Below, in pieces: positions 9,357 to 18,122 of a stretch of 64,000 nucleotides of DNA. The DNA lies in contig DATGZN010000092.1 in assembly GCA_035297145.1 (NCBI GenBank), forward strand, positions 89,052-153,051. The letters run 5' to 3'. The notes beneath the pieces are model-generated. The model saw only the letters and a list, made by a program, of their open reading frames with translations. It was not told where the DNA came from and did not search any database. The DNA is from QHXW01 sp035297145 (GTDB lineage Bacteria; Acidobacteriota; Terriglobia; Bryobacterales; Bryobacteraceae). The stretch's first letter is position 1. Every line of letters begins with the position of its first letter. Position numbers and translations under genes: made by a program.

Positions 9357-11519
9357 ATGCAAGAAGCTGGTGTTGCGCTGCTCGTGTTTCTCGTTGCGGC
9401 CACTGTCGTTCCCGGCTTGGCGCAAGATGCCACTCCTGCGCCGTCCGGTCCTCCAATTCGCGTGACCGTCACAGAGGTCGCGCTGGATTTGGCCGTCCGC
9501 GACAGCAAGGGCCGCCAGGTGAAAAATCTTAAGCCGGGCGATGTGGAGATTTTCGAAGACGGCGTACGGCAGCAGCTTCTCAGCTTCCGCCTGGTACCGG
9601 GCCGCGAACAGGAGCGCCGCGACGAAAGCCAGGCGAAGGCGCAGCCGGCCGGCGCCGCCCTGCCCCTGCGTGACGTAAACACGGTCTGCATTGTTTTCCA
9701 TAACATCGATCCGGTGACCCGGCCGCATGCCGTCGAGATCGTGAAGGAGTTCATCAGGTCCAAGTTGCCGCCGGAGACCTACATCGGGATCTTCAATCTC
9801 AACGAGACACTAATCCCGGTGCATGAGTTCACCAAAAACAGGGAGGAACTGCTGCAATCCTCTTTCTCCGGGAAAGCCTTGGATTTCTCCAGAGCTTCGG
9901 AAGCCTTGCTCACCGCGAGTCCGAACATCGTAACCATGACTGCTCAGGTAAACAACGCCACACACAGCGCCACAGTGACGGTGGATACCACGGGGGGTGA
10001 AGTCAGCAAGACGGTTATTATGGGCGCGGACGTTTCCAACAGCACCGGGGCGAATCGCTTGCGCGGCGATCAAGTGCGTGAGCGGGCCGATTTCGCCAAC
10101 ATTACCGGCATGCATGAAACCGATCGGATCATCACGCTGATCAACCAACTCGGTACGCTTCCGGGGCGGAAAACGGTTTTGCTGGTGACTACTGGCCTGG
10201 TTACCACCGGAGACCCAGAGCGGTTTGAAAAGATATTGGCAAATGCGAATAAACATGGCGTGACGTTTTATGCGCTCGACAGCACGGAAATGAGCGCGAC
10301 GTTCGACACCGCCCAGGCCGGCAAACTGGCGCTGGACCAAATGGCAGCGGTCAGCCAGCAGCAGAGCAAAACGAACGCGAGCGCCAGCGTGATGCGGCAG
10401 AACAGCCGGCAGGGAGACGACACGATCTCCGCCGTCAGAACCTCGGATACGCAATCGAGTCTGCGAGCGCTATCCGAGGGCACGGGCGGATTCCTGATTG
10501 CCAACACCAATGATTTCCGCAAGTCGTTCCAGCAGATGGTGGAGAATCTGGACACGCACTACGAAGCTGTTTATCGTCCGGCATCGGCCAAGTATGACGG
10601 GCAACTGCGGAAGATCGAGGTGAAGCTGGCGCGCAACGATTTGCAGGTGGAGAGCCGCACAGGTTATTTCGCCATGCCGGATCTCAACGGCTCGGGCTCG
10701 CTGACGCCGGCCGAGTACACCGGTATGGCGGTGTTAGCCGCCAAGCCTCGGCCGCACTCTTTCGATTTTCGCCTAGCGGCGTACCATTTCCAGAAAGACG
10801 CCACGAACCCGCGCGCTACGCTGGTTTTCGAATTGCCGGGCGCGAAGTTGGGCGCCACTGCCGATCCGACTCATAAGTTCCACACATTCGATGTGTCCTT
10901 GCTGGCGCTCATTCGGGATGGTCACGGAGAAGTCGTTGACAAATATAGTCTCGACCACCCTTACTTTATCGCGGATGCCAACCTGGCAGCCGTACGGGCC
11001 GAGGAATTGACCTACACACATGCCCTCGATCTGCCGCCGGGCCATTACACGGTGGAAGCCGCCGTGGTGGATCGGGAGGGCCGTCAGGCAACCACCGAAA
11101 CCGGGAGTTTCGACGTCTCCGTGCAGCCCAAAGGTGTCGCGATCAGCAGCCTGGTAATGGTGGGACACCTCGATTCCGCCGACCCCCAGGCGGACACCGC
11201 CGATCCGTTCACCTTCAAGGGAAAGCGTGTCACTCCGATGGTGCAAGCTACGGTCAGTCCCACCGCCAAGCGCTGGGTGTATTTCGTGGTGTATGGCGAC
11301 AAATCGAACACGGAGAAGCCGAAAATCCGCGTGGAGTTCAAAAGCGGCGGCCAGGTGTTCGCACAGCAGACAGTGGATCTGCCGGCGCCAGATGCGAGTG
11401 GCGCAATTCCCATGTTCGTGGCGGCTGCCACGCGGCCAGGCAATTGCGAGTTACAGATCACTGCGGTACAGGGCAACGAGTCCGCCACCGAACATCTCGC
11501 GTACGTAACGGAGCAGTAG
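9357..11519 (+). CDS. Secreted VWFA-related acidobacterial protein
   Basis: A 720-residue protein. ATG 9357 is chosen because it begins a signal peptide (GVALLVFLVAATVVPGLAQ). The mature start, with TEVALDLAVRDSKGRQVKNL and then GDVEIFEDG, is the hallmark of the VWFA-related domain family seen mainly in Acidobacteria (TIGR03436 from memory). A von Willebrand A-like core follows, with TVCIVFHNIDP and GRKTVLLVTTGL. The C-terminal third (DLPPGHYTVEAAVVDREG) looks like an Ig-type beta domain. The metal site DxSxS is not clear (VFHNID in its place). The role is unknown; such proteins are exported and thought to mediate contacts. A TACAAT box ends 6 bp before the ATG and no ribosome site is seen, so the transcript may be leaderless. 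A relative follows 74 bp downstream. Confidence 0.85.
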   Translation: MQEAGVALLVFLVAATVVPGLAQDATPAPSGPPIRVTVTEVALDLAVRDSKGRQVKNLKPGDVEIFEDGVRQQLLSFRLVPGREQERRDESQAKAQPAGAALPLRDVNTVCIVFHNIDPVTRPHAVEIVKEFIRSKLPPETYIGIFNLNETLIPVHEFTKNREELLQSSFSGKALDFSRASEALLTASPNIVTMTAQVNNATHSATVTVDTTGGEVSKTVIMGADVSNSTGANRLRGDQVRERADFANITGMHETDRIITLINQLGTLPGRKTVLLVTTGLVTTGDPERFEKILANANKHGVTFYALDSTEMSATFDTAQAGKLALDQMAAVSQQQSKTNASASVMRQNSRQGDDTISAVRTSDTQSSLRALSEGTGGFLIANTNDFRKSFQQMVENLDTHYEAVYRPASAKYDGQLRKIEVKLARNDLQVESRTGYFAMPDLNGSGSLTPAEYTGMAVLAAKPRPHSFDFRLAAYHFQKDATNPRATLVFELPGAKLGATADPTHKFHTFDVSLLALIRDGHGEVVDKYSLDHPYFIADANLAAVRAEELTYTHALDLPPGHYTVEAAVVDREGRQATTETGSFDVSVQPKGVAISSLVMVGHLDSADPQADTADPFTFKGKRVTPMVQATVSPTAKRWVYFVVYGDKSNTEKPKIRVEFKSGGQVFAQQTVDLPAPDASGAIPMFVAAATRPGNCELQITAVQGNESATEHLAYVTEQ

Positions 11520-11593
11520 CGTGAGGCCGACTTGGCTGCGTGTTATTTGACCATTTTCCAGTTCGTGAAGGTGCGATACACTGGGTCGTCATT

Positions 11594-13132
11594 ATGTCAA
11601 GGCTCATTTTCACCGCCGCATTGGCTGCGTCTGGGCTTCTGGCACAAGCCCCGGCGCCAAGCCCTCTCGTCCGCCTCTATCCGGTAGCGCTCGACGCGAG
11701 CGGCCGGCCCGTAACCGATCTGACAGCCCAGGATTTCAAGATCGTCGATCAAAACAAGCCACAAACCGTCCTCACATTCCACAAACCCAGGAATGAGCCG
11801 GCTGCCCCTCTGGGACTTCTCGAGTGGTCCAATCGGCCGCGCGGTACGACGCCGCACACTACCGTCGTCTTATTCGACTTAATGAATCAGAATCAGGCGG
11901 ACCGCCTGGAGACTTGGCACACTCTAGATAAGACCCTGCCGCAACTGGAATCGGGCGACTCCCTGTACTTCTACCTGCTCAATCTGGAGGGCGAGCTAGT
12001 TCCCATTCATGCCATCGGACCGAAGGCCGCCGCCGACGCCACTTGGCCGCACGACATGGCCCCGGTTCTTGACCAAGCCATGAAAACGGCCAGCCATGGA
12101 CGGCCGGTGCACATGGGACAGGAGGACCAAGCCAAGAAGACCTTCCACCAGATCGAGGTGCTCGCCACCCAGCTTGCCGCGTTCCCGGGCCGCAGGAACA
12201 TCATTTGGATCACGGACGGCATGCAAAATGCCTACAATACCAAGCTCCCATGCAACGGGGACTGGGTGGAATGCGCTCTTTACGTGCCTCACCTGGCAGT
12301 GACGCTGGCCCAAGCCAACGTAGCCGTCATTCCGCTTTCGTACGGCAGGGATCTCAGCACAGCAGCCGGCCCTATGATGAAGATGGATACGATGGTGAAT
12401 CCTGGCAAGGACCAGCTAACCAGTATTCAGAACCTCAATGGCGACACGGGAATGCAGAACGTGCAGGGTTCCCAGGGTGTAGATCCCGCCCTCGACTTGG
12501 CACAGATGGCACGCCTGACGGGCGGCCACGCCTACTTCCGGCAGGATATTCTTACCACCCTGAAGGAGGTGGCTACCAACGCCGGCGATGCTTACGAGAT
12601 TGCGTATGCTCCATCCACGGACAACTGGGACAACAAGTTCCACGTGATCCGCGTAACATGTGAACGGCCGGGCATCAGGCTGCAACTGAGGGAGCGGTAT
12701 TACGCCCTGCCGGATTCGCGGCCACCCGCGGAACGAATGAAGGCAGTGCTAGTGGCGGCTTATCAGAGCCCGACGGACCTTGCCGAAATCGGCCTGCGCA
12801 CGAAAATCGCGTTGATGCAAGGAGACACGAAGGGCGTGCATCTGGATATCCGCATAGATCCCTCAGATCTCCTGTGGCGGGAGCAGGGGGGCAAGTTTTC
12901 GGGCGCCATGTATTTCCTGATATCCGACCGCAGCAGTTCTGCCCCGCTCGGTGAGCCCACCGTGTTGGACCTCAAACCCGATTTGACGGCCGAGCAGTAC
13001 AATTTGGTGCTGAAGGAGGGTCTCCCTCTCTCGCAAGATCACCCAACCAGCGAAGCAGTGCGGGAGATCCGTATCATTCTTCTGGATCAAAACACGACCG
13101 CAGTCGGCTCGCTCACGTTTCCAGTAAAGTGA
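11594..13132 (+). CDS. Second secreted VWFA-related protein
   Basis: A 512-residue paralogue of the preceding protein. ATG 11594 begins a signal peptide (LIFTAALAASGLLAQAP). The N-terminal strand pattern (LYPVALDASGRPVTDLTAQD, then FKIVDQ) and the VWA core (TTVVLFDLMNQNQADR, GRRNIIWITDGMQN) fit the acidobacterial VWFA-related family. The C-terminal part has VAAYQSPTDLAEIGLRTK and a beta-rich end (DLKPDLTAEQYNLVLKEGL), a layout shared with the upstream gene. The gap of 74 bp allows co-transcription or a separate promoter. Function unknown. Confidence 0.82.
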   Translation: MSRLIFTAALAASGLLAQAPAPSPLVRLYPVALDASGRPVTDLTAQDFKIVDQNKPQTVLTFHKPRNEPAAPLGLLEWSNRPRGTTPHTTVVLFDLMNQNQADRLETWHTLDKTLPQLESGDSLYFYLLNLEGELVPIHAIGPKAAADATWPHDMAPVLDQAMKTASHGRPVHMGQEDQAKKTFHQIEVLATQLAAFPGRRNIIWITDGMQNAYNTKLPCNGDWVECALYVPHLAVTLAQANVAVIPLSYGRDLSTAAGPMMKMDTMVNPGKDQLTSIQNLNGDTGMQNVQGSQGVDPALDLAQMARLTGGHAYFRQDILTTLKEVATNAGDAYEIAYAPSTDNWDNKFHVIRVTCERPGIRLQLRERYYALPDSRPPAERMKAVLVAAYQSPTDLAEIGLRTKIALMQGDTKGVHLDIRIDPSDLLWREQGGKFSGAMYFLISDRSSSAPLGEPTVLDLKPDLTAEQYNLVLKEGLPLSQDHPTSEAVREIRIILLDQNTTAVGSLTFPVK

Positions 13133-13752
13133 CCTAGGGTTGTTCCCCGACCGCCCGGGGTCGCAGATATTGCATCTCCATCCCATGTGGCTTGGGCGCG
13201 GGTAAGAAAACCAGTACATAGCGCCTGTGAAATTACGAAATGGAGCACGTGGTCGGGTGGTGTTGGCGTGGAACGCGTCAGCGCGTTCGCTGTCAGATGG
13301 CATGTAACATCTGTACGTTAAAGAAAATAGGGTATTTCATAAACTAAATAGGGTTTCATGCCGTTGGTAACAGGCGGTAACTAGACAGATCCTATTAGGC
13401 CCCATATACTCAACCGAGCTTCTGACTCTTGCTTAAATTGGGGTTGAATGGTCCAAGTGCGACGCCACGATTACCGGACGGCTTTGCTGCCGGGTTCGCT
13501 GATTCGCTGTTACCTGCGTTTGCCAGATACTTCCCAAAAACCAAAGACGCCAGCGGTACTCTCACCAGAACGGTCGGCGATTGATGGATTTTTCTCTATC
13601 AACACCGTTCAGCGAGGTGACCGCCCGGTCGCGATCAAAGAGCAGGGTTTCGAGGCTTACAAGTGCAAAAAGGGTCCCGCTGCCGGTGCTGTCGTACGCC
13701 AGCGGAGGGTCGGTTTTTAGGAAAGTCAACTTATGAGCTTAGAGAGGGATCT
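13133..13752. promoter_or_regulatory. 620-bp gap with a 21-bp-spaced direct repeat, upstream of the TonB-type receptor
   Basis: No convincing gene is seen. A 90-codon frame at 13448-13720 has no ribosome site, domain or plausible composition. At 13325-13340 and 13346-13359 two near-identical copies of AAATAGGGTATTTCAT (the second lacks two bases) start exactly 21 bp apart, two helical turns, in an AT-rich patch. This is a fair candidate operator or activator site for the large receptor gene starting at 13753. A GC-rich hairpin without a T-run (about 13143-13167) follows the upstream gene. Confidence 0.35.
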
Positions 13753-16700
13753 ATGAATAGATCAGATCGGTTGCCGATCTCCGTTAGCAATCGGCGCGCG
13801 CATCCCGGACGATTTTTCTGGCTGTTAGGGTTAATGATCGCTATTTTGGCGTTCTTGCAACTGCCTGCGTCGGCACAGTTCGCGAGCGGTTCGATCGGCG
13901 CCACGGTCACCGACGCCAGCGGCGCCGTAGTGCCACAAGCCAAAGTCACATTAAAGAACGAGGCTACGGGTGCACTTCGCGACACAGTCACGAACAATGC
14001 CGGGTACTTTGATTTCCCGTCGATTTTGCCGGCGAGCTACACGGTCACGGTCATTGCGTCGGGTTTGCAGACTTTTGAAGAACAAGGTATCGTGCTGACG
14101 CAAGGGGCCACTTTGCGCTTGCCCACCATCATTCTTCAAGTGCAATCCACAAAGCAGGAAGTACAAGTGGTAGCCGGAGCCGACGTCATCGTACCGGTCG
14201 ATTCGGGTCAGTCCAGTCAGACACTGAACAAGAACATGATCGAGAACATCTCGCTCTCCGGACGCGATGCGGCAGAGCTGATTAAGATCATGCCTGGCGC
14301 AAGCATGGTTTCGGGACTCGGCCAGAGTATGTGGGGCCAGGGATCGGTGCCGACGCAAAGCAACAACGGCCCAATCGGCAACTTCTCAGTGCAAGGGAAC
14401 GCGCTCTATGGCGGCATGACGATGACGTCGGATGGCGCAAACCTCTTGGATCCCGGTAACCAAGGAACCCAGACTGCCAACATCAACCAGAACCAGGTGC
14501 AGGAGGTTTCCGTCCTGACTTCGGCGTTTGGCGCGGAGTTCGCGAAAGGTCCGATCACATTTCAAGCAATCGGCAAGAGCGGCGGCACGCAGTTCCATGG
14601 ACAAGCCTACCTCTACGCGCGCAACGGCGTATTCAACTCCAATGGCTGGTACAACAACAGCCAGGGGCTACAGGCCCCGACGAACAGCTTCTACTATCCG
14701 GGCGGCGACTTTGGTGGACCTGTGCTGCTGCCGTGGACGCACTTTAACCGGAAGCATGACAAGCTGTTCTTTTATGCCGCATATGAGTACATGGACCAGC
14801 ATCCGGCTGGCAATTTGGAACAATACTTCGTGCCGACTGCGCAGATGCTGGGTGGGAACTTCAGCCCGGCGTATCTCACGTCGCTGGGGAAGGGCTTTAA
14901 CTCCGCGGAACAGGTTGTCGCCAGCCACCTGAACTCGACCCTGTTTCCGGGCGGTATAATCCCGAGCAATCAGATCGATCCAAATTCGATGGCTATTTTG
15001 AAACTAATGCCCCAGCCGAATGTCGATCCGGTGGGCAATCCGACGGGCGCCAACTATGAAACCTTCTTGAACCCGCCAGTGAATCGGTACGAGCTTCGAC
15101 TTCGCGGCGACTACAACATCAGCGACAGCACCAAGCTGTTCTTCTCCTGGAACCACCAAATCGAGCACGACCAGAACCCGCTCAGCATCTGGTGGAATCT
15201 CAACGGGTCGTTGCCCTATCCGTCGTCGCAAAATGCCAACCAGGACTCCAATACTTACAGCGCGAACCTGGTGCACGTGTTCAGCCCCACGCTGACCAAC
15301 GAATTCATATTCGCGGAAGCCACCTTCCTGAATCCGATCATCCTGGGCAACCCCAGCGCAGTGAGCCCCAGCGGGATCGGGTTCTCCATGACTGGCTTAT
15401 TCTCGAATCCCTACACGGCACAGATGCCCAATACCTACGGCTATGCCGGACAGAGCCAGGGCGCTGTCGGTTTCGGCACGTATTCGTACGGCGAGCCATT
15501 CTCGCCGGCGAGCACGAACGGTTTCGGCAAGCTGTCGCAGACGCCGCAAATCAGCGACAACGTCACCAAGATCCAGGGCGCCCACACGCTCAAGGCTGGC
15601 GTCTATTGGGACTACGCTCGCAACTATCAGACCAGCGGTAGTCTGAACAGCGGCACCCAAGGCGCGGCGAATTTCGATCCGTGGGGCTCTTCCGTAAACA
15701 GTGGCAATTACCTGGCCAATTTCATCAGCGGGCGTATTAACGGCTTCTCGCAAGATAACGCCGAGGCGGTGCAGGACATGAAGTATACCCAATTCTCGTT
15801 CTTCATCAACGACCAGTGGAAGGCGAGCCGCAGGCTCACTCTCACTGGCGGTCTGCGCTTTGAGCACATGGGCAACTGGGTTCCCAACGACAAGTACGGT
15901 GTTGCCGTTTGGGATCCCGCCGCATACAACAACACTTCGGCGGCACCCGCCTGGACGGGGCTCCAGTGGCACAGCATCGACTCCTCCATTCCACTGTCAG
16001 GCTTCCCGAATAAACCGTTCTTCGTCGAGCCGCGCTTTGGCTTCGCTTACGATCTGTTCGGGGACGGCAAAACCGTGTTACGCGGCGGCGCCGGCCTATA
16101 CCGGTTCCAGATTGCCTATAACAACGCCAGTTCCGGCTACAACCAGCCACTGGGCCTGGAATCGGTAAGTATCAACAACAGTCAGTGTTGTGTGGGCTGG
16201 AATGAGTTCCAAGCACACAGTAACGCATTGGGACTACCGGGCTTGGGTACAACTATCGGTGCTCTCACGATGGGCGATGAAGCGACACCGAACACGTGGA
16301 CCTACAACTTCACGGTCTCGCAGCGAGCGCCCTGGCGATCGGTCGCGGAATTCCAGTATGCGGGCAGCAGGTCGCGTGATCTGCTATCGACCGGCGGGAA
16401 CAGCAACGGTCCGGGCAGCATAGACTTCGCCCCGCTGGGAGCGTACTTCGGGCCTGATCCGCTCACCGGCAAAACTCTTTACAACCCCGGCACACTGCTA
16501 CCCAGTAACTTTCCAAATCTGAACGACTTCCTCCCGTACCACAACTATACGGGTATTACTTTGGTTGGCCACCTCAGCTACTCCAACTACAATGCGTTCA
16601 TCGCGACGTGGCAGAAACAAGCCGGAAGGTTCACCTTCACCACGAATTACTCGTTCAGTAAGAACCTGGGCATTCGCGACGGCCAAACCTCTAACGGCAA

Positions 16701-17409
16701 CGGGGACGGCCAAGACATTTACCCGTTCAGCCTTAAGGGGAACTACGGCGTGTTGGCGTACGACCGCACACACGTTTTCAACGCAGCCTACATAGTCAAC
16801 CTGCCCACGCCGGTGCATGGCAATCGCTTGCTGGGCGGTGTAGTCAACGGTTGGGTGCTTTCGGGCATCACCCAAGCGCAAAGCGGGCCGCCCCTTCAAC
16901 CGCTCACCGGAGGCACACTCAACGTGTCGTACCCAACCAGCATGTCACCGGCGAACTACCTGGGTACGAACGCGCCTTTGGCTACCGGAGTCCAGGTGAT
17001 CTGCGATCCGCGGAACAATCTGAAGTCCGGCCAGTTCTTCAACCCGGCGTGTTTCGCGCCTCCCACGGGGGGAAGCGACGGAACTACCATCTGGCCGTAC
17101 ATCAAAGGGCCCGCTTTCTTCAACAGCGACTTGGCGATTTACAAGGACTTCCTCTTCGGGGAACACCAGAAGGTCGAGTTCCGGATGTCCGCGTTTAACT
17201 TCCTGAACCATCCGCTTCCGCAGTTCGGCATATCCGGCAACAGCGACATCAACCTATCCTTCGTTGCGCCGAATGCGTCGTCCTGCGGCAACAACCCGGC
17301 GCCTTGTGGTTTGAGCCAAACCAACCTGAACACGGTCACCACCGGTACGCCGCTGTACAAGAACAGTGTTCCGCGTGTGATTGAGTTCGCGGTCAAATAC
17401 AACTTCTAG
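13753..17409 (+). CDS. TonB-dependent receptor-like outer membrane protein (Oar/carboxypeptidase-regulatory type)
   Basis: A 1218-residue outer membrane protein. ATG 13753 has a purine-rich GAGAGGGA 4 bases upstream. The signal peptide has a long n-region and ends near LQLPASAQF (residue 43). A CarboxypepD_reg domain follows (SIGATVTDASGAVVPQAKVT, then YFDFPSILPASYTV), next a plug-like region (LSGRDAAELIKIMPG), then about 900 residues of beta-barrel with aromatic girdles, ending in AVKYNF, the terminal Phe expected for barrel insertion. The acidobacterial genomes carry many such Oar-like receptors, thought to take up glycans or other large nutrients. No TonB box could be pinned down. It stands alone, followed by a strong terminator. 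Confidence 0.9.
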   Translation: MNRSDRLPISVSNRRAHPGRFFWLLGLMIAILAFLQLPASAQFASGSIGATVTDASGAVVPQAKVTLKNEATGALRDTVTNNAGYFDFPSILPASYTVTVIASGLQTFEEQGIVLTQGATLRLPTIILQVQSTKQEVQVVAGADVIVPVDSGQSSQTLNKNMIENISLSGRDAAELIKIMPGASMVSGLGQSMWGQGSVPTQSNNGPIGNFSVQGNALYGGMTMTSDGANLLDPGNQGTQTANINQNQVQEVSVLTSAFGAEFAKGPITFQAIGKSGGTQFHGQAYLYARNGVFNSNGWYNNSQGLQAPTNSFYYPGGDFGGPVLLPWTHFNRKHDKLFFYAAYEYMDQHPAGNLEQYFVPTAQMLGGNFSPAYLTSLGKGFNSAEQVVASHLNSTLFPGGIIPSNQIDPNSMAILKLMPQPNVDPVGNPTGANYETFLNPPVNRYELRLRGDYNISDSTKLFFSWNHQIEHDQNPLSIWWNLNGSLPYPSSQNANQDSNTYSANLVHVFSPTLTNEFIFAEATFLNPIILGNPSAVSPSGIGFSMTGLFSNPYTAQMPNTYGYAGQSQGAVGFGTYSYGEPFSPASTNGFGKLSQTPQISDNVTKIQGAHTLKAGVYWDYARNYQTSGSLNSGTQGAANFDPWGSSVNSGNYLANFISGRINGFSQDNAEAVQDMKYTQFSFFINDQWKASRRLTLTGGLRFEHMGNWVPNDKYGVAVWDPAAYNNTSAAPAWTGLQWHSIDSSIPLSGFPNKPFFVEPRFGFAYDLFGDGKTVLRGGAGLYRFQIAYNNASSGYNQPLGLESVSINNSQCCVGWNEFQAHSNALGLPGLGTTIGALTMGDEATPNTWTYNFTVSQRAPWRSVAEFQYAGSRSRDLLSTGGNSNGPGSIDFAPLGAYFGPDPLTGKTLYNPGTLLPSNFPNLNDFLPYHNYTGITLVGHLSYSNYNAFIATWQKQAGRFTFTTNYSFSKNLGIRDGQTSNGNGDGQDIYPFSLKGNYGVLAYDRTHVFNAAYIVNLPTPVHGNRLLGGVVNGWVLSGITQAQSGPPLQPLTGGTLNVSYPTSMSPANYLGTNAPLATGVQVICDPRNNLKSGQFFNPACFAPPTGGSDGTTIWPYIKGPAFFNSDLAIYKDFLFGEHQKVEFRMSAFNFLNHPLPQFGISGNSDINLSFVAPNASSCGNNPAPCGLSQTNLNTVTTGTPLYKNSVPRVIEFAVKYNF

Positions 17410-17437
17410 ACCACCTTCGAGTGGCTGGAATCAATCG

Positions 17438-17472
17438 AAAGGGGGCGGCCCGCCAGCCGCTCCCTTTTTTTT
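17438..17472 (+). terminator. Rho-independent terminator after the receptor gene
   Basis: A 9-bp stem, GGGGGCGGC with GCCGCTCCC (one G-T pair), encloses a 6-base loop and is followed by eight T residues. It starts about 28 bp after the receptor stop codon. Confidence 0.8.
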
Positions 17473-17484
17473 GTGGGTCGCCAG

Positions 17485-17566
17485 GCAAATCGGGCCGAGC
17501 ATGCTCGGCCCCTACAATAATTTGCGAAAGAATTTGTAGGGGTCGGGCAAGCCCGACCCGATTTTG
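17485..17566. repeat. REP/BIME-like pair of palindromes
   Basis: Two strong hairpins lie head to head: a perfect 20-bp palindrome GGGCCGAGCATGCTCGGCCC at 17492-17511, and GGGTCGGGCAAGCCCGACCC at 17540-17559. Their outer and inner flanks (AAATCGG and CCCCTACAA) are also inverted copies of each other, so the whole is an imperfect inverted pair about 80 bp long. This fits a dispersed REP-like element. It ends at the stop codon of the RidA-like gene and may act as its terminator. Only one pair occurs in the window. Confidence 0.6.
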
Positions 17567-18049
17567 TCACAGCGGACTTCCGCCGCCATTGCGGTTGCGG
17601 AACAGGGCGACGGCTTCGCCTTCCACCAACAGCTCCGGCCGGCAAAGCTTGGCTTGGATGCCCGTCGAAGCCGGCAGCGGATCGAGGCCTTGCTGCTTAT
17701 AAAACGCCGTGCGTTCTTCGTTGAACTCGCGATAGTCGCGGTCGATGTCGCGCAAGTAGAAGGTGGTACGTACCACGTCGTGCCATGTGGCGCCCTCCGC
17801 TTCCAATAGAGCCGTGATGTTGGAGAACATGCGGCGGCATTGCGCGCGGAAATCGCCCACGTGCGCGGTGGCCCCGTTTTCGTCAATGCTAGCCGTGCCG
17901 GAGATCAAAAGCACCACCAGGCCGTTCAGGTCGACGCGCATGCCGCGCGAAAACGAGCTGGGCCGCTCGTAATCATAAGCCTCGTTGAGTGCGCGCAGTT
18001 CGCTGATGGCCCGTTTCTGAATGGCCTTCCCGCTGATTTCCTCAAACAT
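17567..18049 (-). CDS. RidA/YjgF-family protein
   Basis: A 160-residue protein from ATG 18049, with GAGGAA just upstream. The RidA-like core is seen in LLISGTASIDENG, a HVGDFRAQCRRMFSNITALL helix, DVVRTTFYLRDI and the C-terminal VEGEAVALF strand. RidA enzymes remove reactive enamines such as 2-aminoacrylate. By eye, the Arg that binds the substrate carboxylate in true RidA (before the Cys-x-Glu strand) is not present; Ser or Thr stands there. It is therefore more likely one of the Rid subfamilies without proven deaminase activity. It is 73 bp downstream of the PD40/TPR gene on the same strand. Confidence 0.8.
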   Translation of the reverse strand: MFEEISGKAIQKRAISELRALNEAYDYERPSSFSRGMRVDLNGLVVLLISGTASIDENGATAHVGDFRAQCRRMFSNITALLEAEGATWHDVVRTTFYLRDIDRDYREFNEERTAFYKQQGLDPLPASTGIQAKLCRPELLVEGEAVALFRNRNGGGSPL

Positions 18050-18122
18050 ATTCCTCGAGTAACATCCCACCAAACCTTCCTGTTGAATTAATAAGAACCG
18101 GCGACTCTGGCTGGGCGCTAAG

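Noticed and set aside
13448..13720. A 90-codon frame before the TonB-type receptor
   Set aside because: No ribosome site, no domain, and Arg/Cys-rich composition typical of chance frames in GC-rich DNA.
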